From: an uncultured Roseburia sp.
GTDB lineage: Bacteria; Bacillota; Clostridia; Lachnospirales; Lachnospiraceae
Length of the DNA: 15,993 nt
Assembly: GCA_947070915.1 (NCBI GenBank)
Contig: CAMTDY010000052.1
Location: 1-15,993 of the forward strand
Direction of reading: 5' to 3'
In this document: one piece after another, positions 8,057-14,932 of the stretch
How positions within the stretch are numbered: the first letter of the stretch is position 1
Layout of the letters: every line of letters starts with the position of its first letter
Made by a program: the position numbers and the translations under genes
The notes under the pieces: model-generated
Databases searched by the model: none
What the model was told of the DNA's origin: nothing
The model's input: only the letters and a program-made list of their open reading frames with translations

Positions 8057-8085
8057 ATTATAGAACAAACGTTCCTGTTTGTCAA
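8057..8085 (-). promoter_or_regulatory. Consensus sigma-A promoter of the sigma-DUF262 operon
   Basis: On the minus strand TTGACA (8085-8080), exactly 17 bases, then TATAAT (8062-8057). Both hexamers match the consensus fully. The start point would be near 8050, about 30 bases before the sigma gene ATG at 8019. The spacer is almost filled by the LexA box at 8063-8074, so an intrinsically very strong promoter appears to be held off by LexA. Confidence 0.9.
8063..8074. promoter_or_regulatory. LexA (SOS) box inside the promoter spacer
   Basis: GAACAAACGTTC is a full match to the Gram-positive LexA core GAAC-N4-GTTC. The outermost bases of the longer CGAAC-N4-GTTCG form are not matched. It directly abuts the -10 hexamer and sits between the -10 and -35, the classic place for steric repression. 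LexA self-cleavage after DNA damage should release the operon. Confidence 0.82.
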
Positions 8086-8094
8086 TATATTTCT

Positions 8095-8108
8095 CGAACA
8101 TCTGTTTC
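8095..8108. promoter_or_regulatory. Second, weaker LexA-like box
   Basis: CGAACATCTGTTTC fits CGAAC-N4-GTTYG apart from the final base and one flanking preference. It starts 21 bases from the first box, about two helical turns, and lies between the divergent transcription units. It could allow cooperative LexA binding or repress the rightward unit. Confidence 0.5.
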
Positions 8109-8200
8109 CATTTTCCAAATGTACTAAATGGTCTCTGGAAAACTTTTTGGAGAAATAACTAATATGCTGGGAATGAAAAATCGAAAGGAGACGATGAAAT

Positions 8201-8788
8201 ATGATCGCAAATCACTCTGTCTTTGGAGGAAACATTGAAATAGAAGATTTTAATACTTCCTCTCCAAACAAAAGGAGAATAAGCAACCAGATGGAGGCAG
8301 TCCATTTTCAAGAAACATTGGAAAAAAGAAAACATAAGACTGAAAAGGAGAAAAAGTACAAAAGTATGAATCTGAAAGAATTGAGGAAAATGCGGTTGAT
8401 ATCAAATACAGATGGCCGCCCATCGGAGCATCTCACCGATGAGACATGGCAGAAAGAATTTGAACTCCGCAAATTATTTATCACACCTTATAGTAGCAAA
8501 ACAAAAAAACTTGGAGGCAGGTTTTCAAGAGAATCAACGGACAGATCAGAGGACAACCCACACACCTACGATGGCTGTACAAACTGGCAGTCCTACTGTT
8601 CCTTTATCAACGATATCCTGTATAACATCCGCGGGGGACAGGTGGATTACTGCTACTACATCTATCAGATCATGGATCTGGCTAAATTTCATTTTCATGA
8701 TCTAAAAACCAGATATTGCGACGGATACTGGGAAGTCTGGTTAGATCCAGATAACCGTCAGAAGGAAGGAGGCTCATCCCATGAGTGA
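8201..8788 (+). CDS. Uncharacterised protein, first gene of the rightward unit
   Basis: A 195-residue soluble protein that I do not recognise. Residues 1-40 are polar and probably flexible; about 38-70 are highly basic and helical (EKRKHKTEKEKKYKSMNLKE). A more ordered C-terminal half contains TYDGCTNWQSYCSFINDI and a Tyr-rich DYCYYIYQIMDL, ending in an acidic, Gly/Ser-rich tail. No signal peptide or membrane segment. AAAGGAG at 8184-8190 lies 10 bases before the ATG; an ATG at 8194 in another frame opens only a very short peptide. Its last 8 bases overlap the start of the polymerase-like gene, so it is translationally coupled to it and may be a nucleic-acid-binding partner; that is inference from charge and context. 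Confidence 0.78.
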   Translation: MIANHSVFGGNIEIEDFNTSSPNKRRISNQMEAVHFQETLEKRKHKTEKEKKYKSMNLKELRKMRLISNTDGRPSEHLTDETWQKEFELRKLFITPYSSKTKKLGGRFSRESTDRSEDNPHTYDGCTNWQSYCSFINDILYNIRGGQVDYCYYIYQIMDLAKFHFHDLKTRYCDGYWEVWLDPDNRQKEGGSSHE

Positions 8789-11402
8789 ATACGGCATCCG
8801 CATCAAAAATATAGAAGCCAGCACCCTGTTGGAATACAACAAAGGCTTACGCAGCCACTACGAGGTTACCAATGCGATGTTCACCAACAGCCTGTTTTGC
8901 GATTATCTGAAAGAAAATGGACTGAAGCTTTTAAAAGACGAATCCACACGGGATATCATCTGTCTTGAATTTAATTTTGGCACAAGGTCTTATGAACAGG
9001 AGATGGAACATCTGAAAAAAACAGCGAAAAAGGCACGGCTGGAGTACAAGGCGGCAAAATCCCAGAACAACCAAAAAGAAATAGATAAAAAAATGAAGAA
9101 GCGCAGGAACATCATGGAATACATCTCCTTTGCCAGAGAACACAAAGACAGGTATAAAAAACTCTCCAAAGAAGAGATCAGAAGACTTTTTTACAACAAC
9201 GGCGTGGATGTGGAATATATCTCACGAAAACGGGACGGATCCATAAAAAAGCGTGAAGTAGTCCACTATCAAATGCTCTACCGCAGTACGGGAAAGGCGA
9301 AAAAGGGATCCTGTATGTTTATAAGGGACAGATTACATAAAAAAGCACAGAATTTTCTATACATGGGGATCAAATGCCCTGAAACCAACGCACAGATCCT
9401 TGAACTCAGCGCCTATGCCCCTCTGGTATCCAGCACCATCGTAGAGCGCATCAGGATCGATCCCAGAAATATCCTGATCCTGGAGGACATCGAGAAATCT
9501 TTCATTACAAATGTGATCAGCATCGAAACAGATCAGGACAGGCACTGCCATGCCAGACACATCGATCATTATGAATTGAAAAATACCTTATTTGATGGGC
9601 AGGCGCTGATCGACAGCAGTATTTTCCCTGACTGGGGAGAGGGCTACATTCTTCTGAGACATCACTTCTGCAAAATGGCTGCCTTCTGCAGCAACATCCA
9701 GACATTCTTTCAGGACTATTTTGGCGGGCACTACCATGACGCCAAAGTAAAAGATATGTTTGGCAGGGAGCATTTTGTAAAGGATATCCAGGTCATCACC
9801 ACCAACCACTCCATGAAATGGTTAAAATTCAACAAATCCTATGATTACTGGTGCAAAAAGGTAGATGAAAACAATGACATGTTTGGCATCGTAAAAACGG
9901 CGCATAAAAGCAAGCTGGGAGACGTGCAGAAAATGAGCTATCAGATGGTCAACTCCCTGGATGAGAGCATCATGGAAAATGTAGTCAGGGAGAGCGTCGC
10001 TTACGTGGAACGATTAAAACAGGACGATGAATTTTTCCTGGAATACCTCCAGAAAAACAGCAATTTTTCCAATGACCACGAAGTATTGGCCGCCCTCTGC
10101 AGACAAAACAGGGAATTTATAAGAAGCGAATACTTCAGGGAGCGCAGGAAAGCGATCATAAGAACTTATGTCAGAAACATGAAGTCAGGAAAACTCATCC
10201 AGAATGCGGAAAATCTTGTGATCGTGGGCTCCCCTTATGCCATGCTGCTGTATGGCGCCACGGGAAAGAAGGACAGTGTGGATAACGACGATACCTTTCA
10301 GACAGAAAAGGGTACGATCCAGTGCTATACAGAACGGTTTGAAGCGGACTGCCACCTGGCATTTTTCCGCAGCCCCTTCAACTCCAAAAACAATCTCACC
10401 TATTTACACAATGTCCGCCATGAAAAACTAAAAAAATACTTCCGTTTTGGCAAGCTCATCCTCGCTGTCAATATGATCGGCACCGATTTTCAGGACAGAA
10501 ACAACGGCTCAGACCAGGATTCCGACAGCGGCTACTGCACCGATCAGGCGGATATCGTAGAACATGCGAGAAAATGTTACGCCAATTACCCTACCATTGT
10601 CAACAACATTCCAAAGGAAAAAAATGTATATGGGAACTCAATGGATGATTTTGCAACACTTGACAGCCGCCTGGCAGACAGCCAGAGAGATATCGGGGAA
10701 TCCAGCAATCTCGCCCAGATCGCCCAGACCTACGCCTGTAATTTCAGCGATGCCAAATACACAGATTATGTGTGTATCCTGTCGGTGCTGGCACAGGTCG
10801 CCATCGACAACGCCAAACGATGTTTTGACATAGAGCTCACAGAGGAGATCCAGCGGATCAAAGAGGATATGGATATACAAAAACATAAATATCCAAGCTT
10901 CTGGAAACTGATCCGTCAGAATATAAGTCCCGAAAAGATCAATCCAAAACTGCACTGCCCCATGAACTGCCTGTATGATCTCCAGTTAAACCGGTTCCGC
11001 AGCACTGCCTCTACTCTTCCCATGTCCTATTTTTACAAAAAATTTGAACTGGAAAAGGACCGGCGCAAGTCAAAAAAAGTGGAGGAACTGATCGCCAGCT
11101 ACTCTCTCCAGCTATATCAGTATAACGCAAGCAGTGAAAATATCTCTGACCGCTGTGATGACTACTTATTATTAAGAAAAGATTTTGAAGATATGGTCTC
11201 CGACATCCGAAAAATATATTTATCGGATTCCTACATCGGTCTCATGTCCTGGCTGGTTGACCGTGCTTTTCTCATAACCTGCAATGTAAACCGGAATAAA
11301 CAACTAAAAAGGCAGCTGGATATGAATAAATCCCTTCTGCTAAAAGTTTTATATCAGGTAAACGGTGCAAACTTATTAAAGATTTTTTCCAATCATTGCT
11401 GA
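8781..11402 (+). CDS. Single-chain RNA polymerase related to eukaryotic-type RNA-dependent RNA polymerase (RDR-like)
   Basis: 873 residues. The C-terminal half has the layout of double-psi beta-barrel RNA polymerases of the RDR/YonO kind. A barrel entry lies near VGSPYAM (482-488). RSPF-N-S-K-N-N-L-T-Y-L (530-539) fits the RNPCLHPGD-x-R-x-L segment of RDRs. GSDQDSD (576-582) fits the catalytic GSDLDGD, with metal-binding Asp 578, 580 and 582. IGESSNLAQIA (638-648) fits the LGxIANxHLxxAD helix, and QVAIDNAKR (672-680) fits the LHSxAVDFxKTG motif. The N-terminal third is a basic coiled coil (about 70-120) and then unassigned sequence. It would make RNA from DNA or RNA; the template is unknown. 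AGGAGG lies 9 bases ahead of the ATG. It sits in one unit with phage-type tube and lysis genes. Oddity: Ser replaces the usual Gly in D-x-D-G-D. The homology is my own motif alignment, not a database hit. Confidence 0.75.
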   Translation: MSEYGIRIKNIEASTLLEYNKGLRSHYEVTNAMFTNSLFCDYLKENGLKLLKDESTRDIICLEFNFGTRSYEQEMEHLKKTAKKARLEYKAAKSQNNQKEIDKKMKKRRNIMEYISFAREHKDRYKKLSKEEIRRLFYNNGVDVEYISRKRDGSIKKREVVHYQMLYRSTGKAKKGSCMFIRDRLHKKAQNFLYMGIKCPETNAQILELSAYAPLVSSTIVERIRIDPRNILILEDIEKSFITNVISIETDQDRHCHARHIDHYELKNTLFDGQALIDSSIFPDWGEGYILLRHHFCKMAAFCSNIQTFFQDYFGGHYHDAKVKDMFGREHFVKDIQVITTNHSMKWLKFNKSYDYWCKKVDENNDMFGIVKTAHKSKLGDVQKMSYQMVNSLDESIMENVVRESVAYVERLKQDDEFFLEYLQKNSNFSNDHEVLAALCRQNREFIRSEYFRERRKAIIRTYVRNMKSGKLIQNAENLVIVGSPYAMLLYGATGKKDSVDNDDTFQTEKGTIQCYTERFEADCHLAFFRSPFNSKNNLTYLHNVRHEKLKKYFRFGKLILAVNMIGTDFQDRNNGSDQDSDSGYCTDQADIVEHARKCYANYPTIVNNIPKEKNVYGNSMDDFATLDSRLADSQRDIGESSNLAQIAQTYACNFSDAKYTDYVCILSVLAQVAIDNAKRCFDIELTEEIQRIKEDMDIQKHKYPSFWKLIRQNISPEKINPKLHCPMNCLYDLQLNRFRSTASTLPMSYFYKKFELEKDRRKSKKVEELIASYSLQLYQYNASSENISDRCDDYLLLRKDFEDMVSDIRKIYLSDSYIGLMSWLVDRAFLITCNVNRNKQLKRQLDMNKSLLLKVLYQVNGANLLKIFSNHC

Positions 11403-11548
11403 TCCTGAAGTTTTTTTGTACATTCAGCGGCTGTCTTATTGCCAGGATATCCGAAAATATGTTCTATCTCCAATTTTGTTACGTGTACTATGAAGGGAAA
11501 CGAAGAGCTCTCGGTCCCCCCTCTTGTACAACCAAATAGGAAAGGCTG

Positions 11549-12301
11549 GTGATTGCGATGCAGAAGAACGATGAATTAAAAATATACCGGGGACAGGATT
11601 ACATCATATCAGATCATATTGTGATACATCAGGCGACACTGGGAGACATCTGCGAATACGGAGAACAGGATTACTATTCCATGGTCTATCAGCTGACTGC
11701 GACGCCGCAATCCATGAAATACCAGTTGTGGAAAATGGGAGTTGACTACACAGCCATATCTTCTTTTGAACTGTTTTACAGCATCCTATACAAATTATAC
11801 CCACAGGAAAAGACTTCCATCCTGTTTGGCAGTCTGGATCTCACCCGGTTTCAGATCATGCAGCATAAAGAAAATGGATCCGTGTTCTTATATCAGGAAA
11901 TGGAAAACCAGCCCGTTATCATAGATGAATTCACCTATGATATGATGATGGATTACTTATGCCAGGTCCATATGGTACAGAGAGATGAAAAACAGCCTGC
12001 CAACGAATCCACAAAAATGATCCTGATTGAAGATGCAAGAGATGATTATGAAAGAAACAAAAACAAAGAATACCATTCACAATTAAAGAATATGATTTCC
12101 GCCATGGTGAATTGTGAAGGTTTCAAATATAACCACTCCGAGGTCTGGAATATGAAGATCAATGCATTTATGGATTCCGTGAGACGGGTCTCAAAAATTA
12201 AAAATGCAAATTTACTACTGCAGAGTGGATATTCCGGATTCGGGATCAACCTAAAAGAAATATCCAACAAACAAATAGACTGGCTGGGAGAACTGGAATA
12301 A
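11549..12301 (+). CDS. Phage-like protein of unknown function, upstream of the tube gene
   Basis: A 250-residue soluble protein. I recall similar unnamed proteins in phages of gut Clostridia, encoded just before a tail-tube gene, but cannot name a family. Visible features are IYRGQDYIISDHIVIHQ near the N-terminus, KMGVDYTAISSFELF in the middle, an acidic linker, and NMISAMVNCEGFKYNHSEVW followed by AFMDSVRRVSKI and SGYSGFGINLKEI towards the end. Its position suggests a tail-assembly or chaperone role. The start is uncertain: GTG at 11549 has AGGA 7 bases ahead, while ATG at 11558 lies 12 bases beyond AAGG. The 146-base gap before it holds no terminator that I can support. A hairpin spans its stop codon. 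Confidence 0.75.
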   Translation: MIAMQKNDELKIYRGQDYIISDHIVIHQATLGDICEYGEQDYYSMVYQLTATPQSMKYQLWKMGVDYTAISSFELFYSILYKLYPQEKTSILFGSLDLTRFQIMQHKENGSVFLYQEMENQPVIIDEFTYDMMMDYLCQVHMVQRDEKQPANESTKMILIEDARDDYERNKNKEYHSQLKNMISAMVNCEGFKYNHSEVWNMKINAFMDSVRRVSKIKNANLLLQSGYSGFGINLKEISNKQIDWLGELE

Positions 12302-12314
12302 AGTTTTCCCAGCC
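12282..12314 (+). other. 13-bp hairpin spanning the stop codon
   Basis: GGCTGGGAGAACT (12282-12294), a 7-base loop, and AGTTTTCCCAGCC (12302-12314) form a 13-pair stem with one G-U. The loop contains most of the stop codon of the 250-residue gene. No T-run follows, so it is not a standard terminator; it ends 21 bases before the strong AAGGAGG of the tube gene. A role as an RNA stabiliser, processing site or attenuator that raises expression of the tube gene is plausible. Confidence 0.6.
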
Positions 12315-12350
12315 CGCCTAAAAATATATAATTTTAAGGAGGAACTATCT

Positions 12351-13211
12351 ATGTCTTTTAATCCAAATGAACTTATTCTTGAAAAAATCAGAGCCGTTGA
12401 GGAGTATGATCCTGCCACGAAGGAGCTGACAGGCCGCTACACCCAGATCGAAGAGCCGAGCCTGAAAACATCCGCAGAGGGCACACAGGTGACCGATGCC
12501 ATGGGTTCTGAGATCGTAACCTTCTACAATTCCCAGACCGGTACATTCAGCTTTACCAACAGTCTCTTCTCTCTTGACCTCGCCGCTTCACAGCTGGGCA
12601 CAAAAAAGACAGTCGGAACTGCTAACAAAAAACTTACAATCCCTGTATCCGAGACACGGGATATCAATCCTGACGGTACCGTTGATCTGAAGTACGTCCC
12701 AGCCGGGCCAAAGGGTGCAGAGATCAAGTCCGTAAGAATTATCAATGATAACAATACCTTTGGTGAAAAATATGAAGTATCCCCTACCGCAGCAGCAGGG
12801 AAATTCACATTGGATGCAGAACATAAAACCATTACCCTTCCTGCCGGTGTGACAGGGCGCGCCTTCGTTCAGTATGAGAGGGAAAGTGAAAACGCGGTGA
12901 AGATCACAAAGAAAACAGATGGAGTACCAGAAGTCAAATCTCTTCTGATCCACGCCATCTTCCACGATCCCTGCAACACCAACCTGGTATACGCCGGGGT
13001 AATCTCTGTTCCACGGGCTCAGATCAATCCGGAAGCGGTGGAGATCAGCCTCTCTTCCGAGGGCAAGCATGCCGCTGAGTACAAACTCCAGAAATCCTAC
13101 TGCGACAGCAAGGCACGTCTGTTTGACATCATTGTAGCAGTAGATGAAGAAGAAGAAAAGAAAAATGAGGGAACAAACGAAGGAACAAGTGAGGGAACAG
13201 GGGATGTATAA
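12351..13211 (+). CDS. Phage tail-tube-like major structural protein
   Basis: A 286-residue, beta-rich, cytoplasmic protein with features I associate with tail-tube proteins of gut Clostridial phages: an early VTDAMGSEIVTFYNSQTG, then TFSFTNSLFSLDLAASQLGT, a mid-region Ile/Val/Gly-rich beta domain, and near the end SLSSEGKHAAEYKLQKSYCD. Such subunits stack into hexameric rings to form a hollow tube. The last 25 residues are an acidic, low-complexity tail with three N/S-E-G-T repeats. AAGGAGG is 8 bases before the ATG, a hairpin precedes it and a strong terminator follows, the pattern of a highly expressed structural gene. No sheath, tape-measure or baseplate gene is nearby. The call is by pattern from memory, so another tube-like or Ig-like virion protein is possible. 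Confidence 0.68.
   Translation: MSFNPNELILEKIRAVEEYDPATKELTGRYTQIEEPSLKTSAEGTQVTDAMGSEIVTFYNSQTGTFSFTNSLFSLDLAASQLGTKKTVGTANKKLTIPVSETRDINPDGTVDLKYVPAGPKGAEIKSVRIINDNNTFGEKYEVSPTAAAGKFTLDAEHKTITLPAGVTGRAFVQYERESENAVKITKKTDGVPEVKSLLIHAIFHDPCNTNLVYAGVISVPRAQINPEAVEISLSSEGKHAAEYKLQKSYCDSKARLFDIIVAVDEEEEKKNEGTNEGTSEGTGDV
13164..13199 (+). repeat. Three 12-base tandem repeats in the tube-protein tail
   Basis: Three in-frame copies of (AAT/AAC/AGT)-GA(G/A)-GGA-ACA encode N-E-G-T, N-E-G-T, S-E-G-T (residues 272-283). A multiple of three, so copy-number change by slippage would keep the frame. Confidence 0.8.
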
Positions 13212-13218
13212 TCCCATT

Positions 13219-13250
13219 ATGGCGGTTTGAAATACAACCGCCATTTTTTT
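13219..13250 (+). terminator. Intrinsic terminator after the tube gene
   Basis: ATGGCGGTT (13219-13227), an 8-base loop, AACCGCCAT (13236-13244), then a run of T from 13244 to 13250. A 9-bp GC-rich stem plus T-run, 7 bases after the stop codon. It would cut transcript levels between the structural gene and the lysis genes. Confidence 0.88.
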
Positions 13251-13265
13251 CGAGGTGACAAAAAT

Positions 13266-13574
13266 ATGAGTGATAAAAAAACAAATGCCCACTGCGCCAT
13301 CTGCGGCGCCGGTTACCATATATGCAATACGTGCCAGCAGCAGAAATCTTTCAAGTCCTGGCGTGTAGTCACGGATACGGTGGAACATTACAAGATCTAT
13401 ATGGCACTCCATGGATATACTCTGTCCCAGGATAAGGCAACTGCAAAAAGGGACTTGGAAAAATGTGACCTGTCCGGTCTGGAGGATTTCAATCCGCCGA
13501 TAAGAGCTGTGATTCAGGAAATCTTATCAGAGGAAGATGAGGACATTCCAGAGTCTCAGAAAAAGGAGCCGTGA
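13266..13574 (+). CDS. Small zinc-ribbon-like phage protein
   Basis: 102 residues. An N-terminal four-cysteine knuckle, C10-x2-C13 and C20-x2-C23 (HCAICGAGYHICNTC), probably holds zinc. After that comes KSFKSWRVVTDTVEHYKIYMALHGYT and a helical region ending DFNPPIRAVIQEIL with an acidic tail. I recall similar proteins next to tail-tube genes in gut phages, but with no assigned function. GAGGTG lies 8 bases before this ATG; an in-frame ATG at 13227 falls inside the terminator hairpin and lacks a ribosome site. The gene directly follows the terminator and has no promoter of its own that I can see, so it depends on read-through or antitermination. Confidence 0.78.
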   Translation: MSDKKTNAHCAICGAGYHICNTCQQQKSFKSWRVVTDTVEHYKIYMALHGYTLSQDKATAKRDLEKCDLSGLEDFNPPIRAVIQEILSEEDEDIPESQKKEP

Positions 13575-13578
13575 TAAC

Positions 13579-13881
13579 ATGAGCGAGATTATACAGATGC
13601 TTCCGGTCCTTGCCGTTGCCGTGGGGATCAATATTGCCACCGGCATGTATTATAGCATCGGTACAAAGAAGATCCATTTTAACCTGTCCACCCTGGTCAC
13701 CGGGATCGCAAAGGCACTAACCGTCGTTGTAGCGTTTATCGGTTCTGCCTTCTGTTTTGAGGCGGCAGACCTGTCTTCTACCGGCATAACCCCATCCTTC
13801 GCCATGTCCTCAGCAATCCTGTTATATGTGGGCAAAGCCCTGAAATCACTAGGAAAAATCCTGGGCATAAAAATTGAATAA
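13579..13881 (+). CDS. Small membrane protein, holin candidate
   Basis: 100 residues with three hydrophobic stretches, at about 4-25, 38-60 and 72-88, and a short basic C-terminus (KALKSLGKILGIKIE), the size and shape of a phage holin. Holins form membrane holes that let the endolysin reach the wall. AAAAGGAG (13561-13568) precedes the ATG; an upstream in-frame ATG at 13537 overlaps the previous gene and adds a charged leader, so it is unlikely. It lies 4 bases after the zinc-ribbon gene and upstream of a second single-TM protein and an amidase, a typical lysis-cassette order. Holin function is inferred. Confidence 0.7.
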   Translation: MSEIIQMLPVLAVAVGINIATGMYYSIGTKKIHFNLSTLVTGIAKALTVVVAFIGSAFCFEAADLSSTGITPSFAMSSAILLYVGKALKSLGKILGIKIE

Positions 13882-13900
13882 CTAAAACGAGGCGATATAT

Positions 13901-14374
13901 ATGGACATATTCACGAACCTATCTCACATAGATTTCTCTCTATTCTTACTTTCTGCTTTTATCATTATCTCCAGTATCATATTCGCCTGCGAAATCATAG
14001 AAAAATTTTCAAAGCTCATCGGCCGTCCTGTCAAATGGGTACAAAACAATGAGAAGGATCATTACCTGCTCACTGAAAATACCCGGGAATTAAATGAATT
14101 AAAAGGGGATGTAAAAAAACTGACAGACATGTTCATCGACAAACAGATCGATGATATGCGGTACGAAATTCTACATTTTGCCTCCGCCCTCTCCGGCGGA
14201 GGTGAATTTAGCAAAGAGCCCTTTGACCACATCCTCAAAACCTATCAGAAATACGAAAAAATTTTAGAAGAAAATCACATGAGCAACGGACAAGTACAGA
14301 TGAGCATGGAAGTCATCAACGACATTTACAAAGAAAAATTGAAGAACGGATTTAATCGAGGTGAAACACAATGA
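13901..14374 (+). CDS. Single-TM holin-like or lysis-accessory phage protein
   Basis: 157 residues. One N-terminal transmembrane segment at about 12-32 (FSLFLLSAFIIISSIIFACEI) is followed by a cytoplasmic part: LIGRPVKW, a heptad-like helix around 53-75 (ELNELKGDVKKLTDMFIDK), then MRYEILHFASALSGGGEFSKEPFDHILKTYQKYEKIL. The last block is a pattern I recognise from proteins beside holin and endolysin genes in phages of Clostridia, which are often labelled holin-like. GAGGCG lies ahead of the ATG. The stop overlaps the start of the endolysin gene by 4 bases (ATGA), so the two are translationally coupled. It may be a holin partner or regulator. Confidence 0.75.
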   Translation: MDIFTNLSHIDFSLFLLSAFIIISSIIFACEIIEKFSKLIGRPVKWVQNNEKDHYLLTENTRELNELKGDVKKLTDMFIDKQIDDMRYEILHFASALSGGGEFSKEPFDHILKTYQKYEKILEENHMSNGQVQMSMEVINDIYKEKLKNGFNRGETQ

Positions 14375-14919
14375 AAATAGCATTAACCGTCGGCCACTCA
14401 AGACTAAAAAACGGCTGTTACACAAGCGCAGACGGAAAAAAATATGGCGGCTGCAACGAATATCGATGGTGCAGGGCATTTTCCAAACAGGTAAAAACCG
14501 AACTGACAAAAATGGGTCACAAGGTGGACAGGATCCTGTGCCCGGAAAAAAAGTTTATCTCCAGTTCAGAAGAAAAAAATTACAAACTGAACCGCATCCA
14601 CAAGGGCATCTACGACCTTGTGATCGAGCTTCATCTGAACGCAGCCAGCCCCGCCGCCGAGGGCACGGAGGTTCTATATAAATCAGCCGCTGGCAAAAAG
14701 TATGCCGCTGCTGTCCAGAAGCAGCTCTCCACTGTTTTTAAGAATCGAGGCATCCTCCAGAGGGATAATCTCTATATTCTAAACCAGACAAAGCCCCCTG
14801 CCATTCTGATCGAGACTTTCTTCTGTACAAGCAAGTCAGATTATAAGAAGGGAAAAGGACTGGCAAACCGAAGAAAACTGGCAAAACTCATCGCCAGCGG
14901 AATCCAAAAAACAAAATAA
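14371..14919 (+). CDS. N-acetylmuramoyl-L-alanine amidase (Amidase_3), phage endolysin
   Basis: 182 residues, a single Amidase_3 catalytic domain. It cuts the amide bond between N-acetylmuramic acid and L-alanine of peptidoglycan. Zinc ligands are visible as H9 (TVGHS), E30 (GGCNEY) and H88 (IELHLNA), and the catalytic glutamate as E148 (ILIETFF). There is no signal peptide and no added wall-binding domain, though the C-terminus is basic (KKGKGLANRRKLAKL). It would thus need the neighbouring holin candidates to reach the wall. GAGGTG lies 8 bases ahead of an ATG that overlaps the preceding stop. All key residues are present, so it should be active. Confidence 0.93.
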   Translation: MKIALTVGHSRLKNGCYTSADGKKYGGCNEYRWCRAFSKQVKTELTKMGHKVDRILCPEKKFISSSEEKNYKLNRIHKGIYDLVIELHLNAASPAAEGTEVLYKSAAGKKYAAAVQKQLSTVFKNRGILQRDNLYILNQTKPPAILIETFFCTSKSDYKKGKGLANRRKLAKLIASGIQKTK

Positions 14920-14932
14920 GGAGAATGATCTT

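Noticed and set aside
8020..8118. N-terminal extension of the sigma-like gene to the ATG at 8118.
   Set aside because: It would run through the promoter and LexA box and has no ribosome site, while 8019 has AGGAGG.
9315..9331. ATGTTTATAAGGGACAG inside the polymerase gene resembles the Nextera mosaic end and encodes MFIRDR, like the known adapter artefact MCIRD.
   Set aside because: Two mismatches, the reading frame is open on both sides, and the flanking protein sequence is continuous; chance similarity is more likely than a chimeric join.
12327..12332. TATAAT just before the tube gene as a -10 element.
   Set aside because: A start point about 7 bases downstream would fall in the ribosome site, and the sequence 17 bases upstream (TTTTCC) is a poor -35.
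12588..13412. A 274-codon leftward open frame opposite the tube-like gene.
   Set aside because: It is antisense to the tube-like and zinc-ribbon genes, crosses a terminator, and has Cys/Phe-rich composition typical of a shadow frame.
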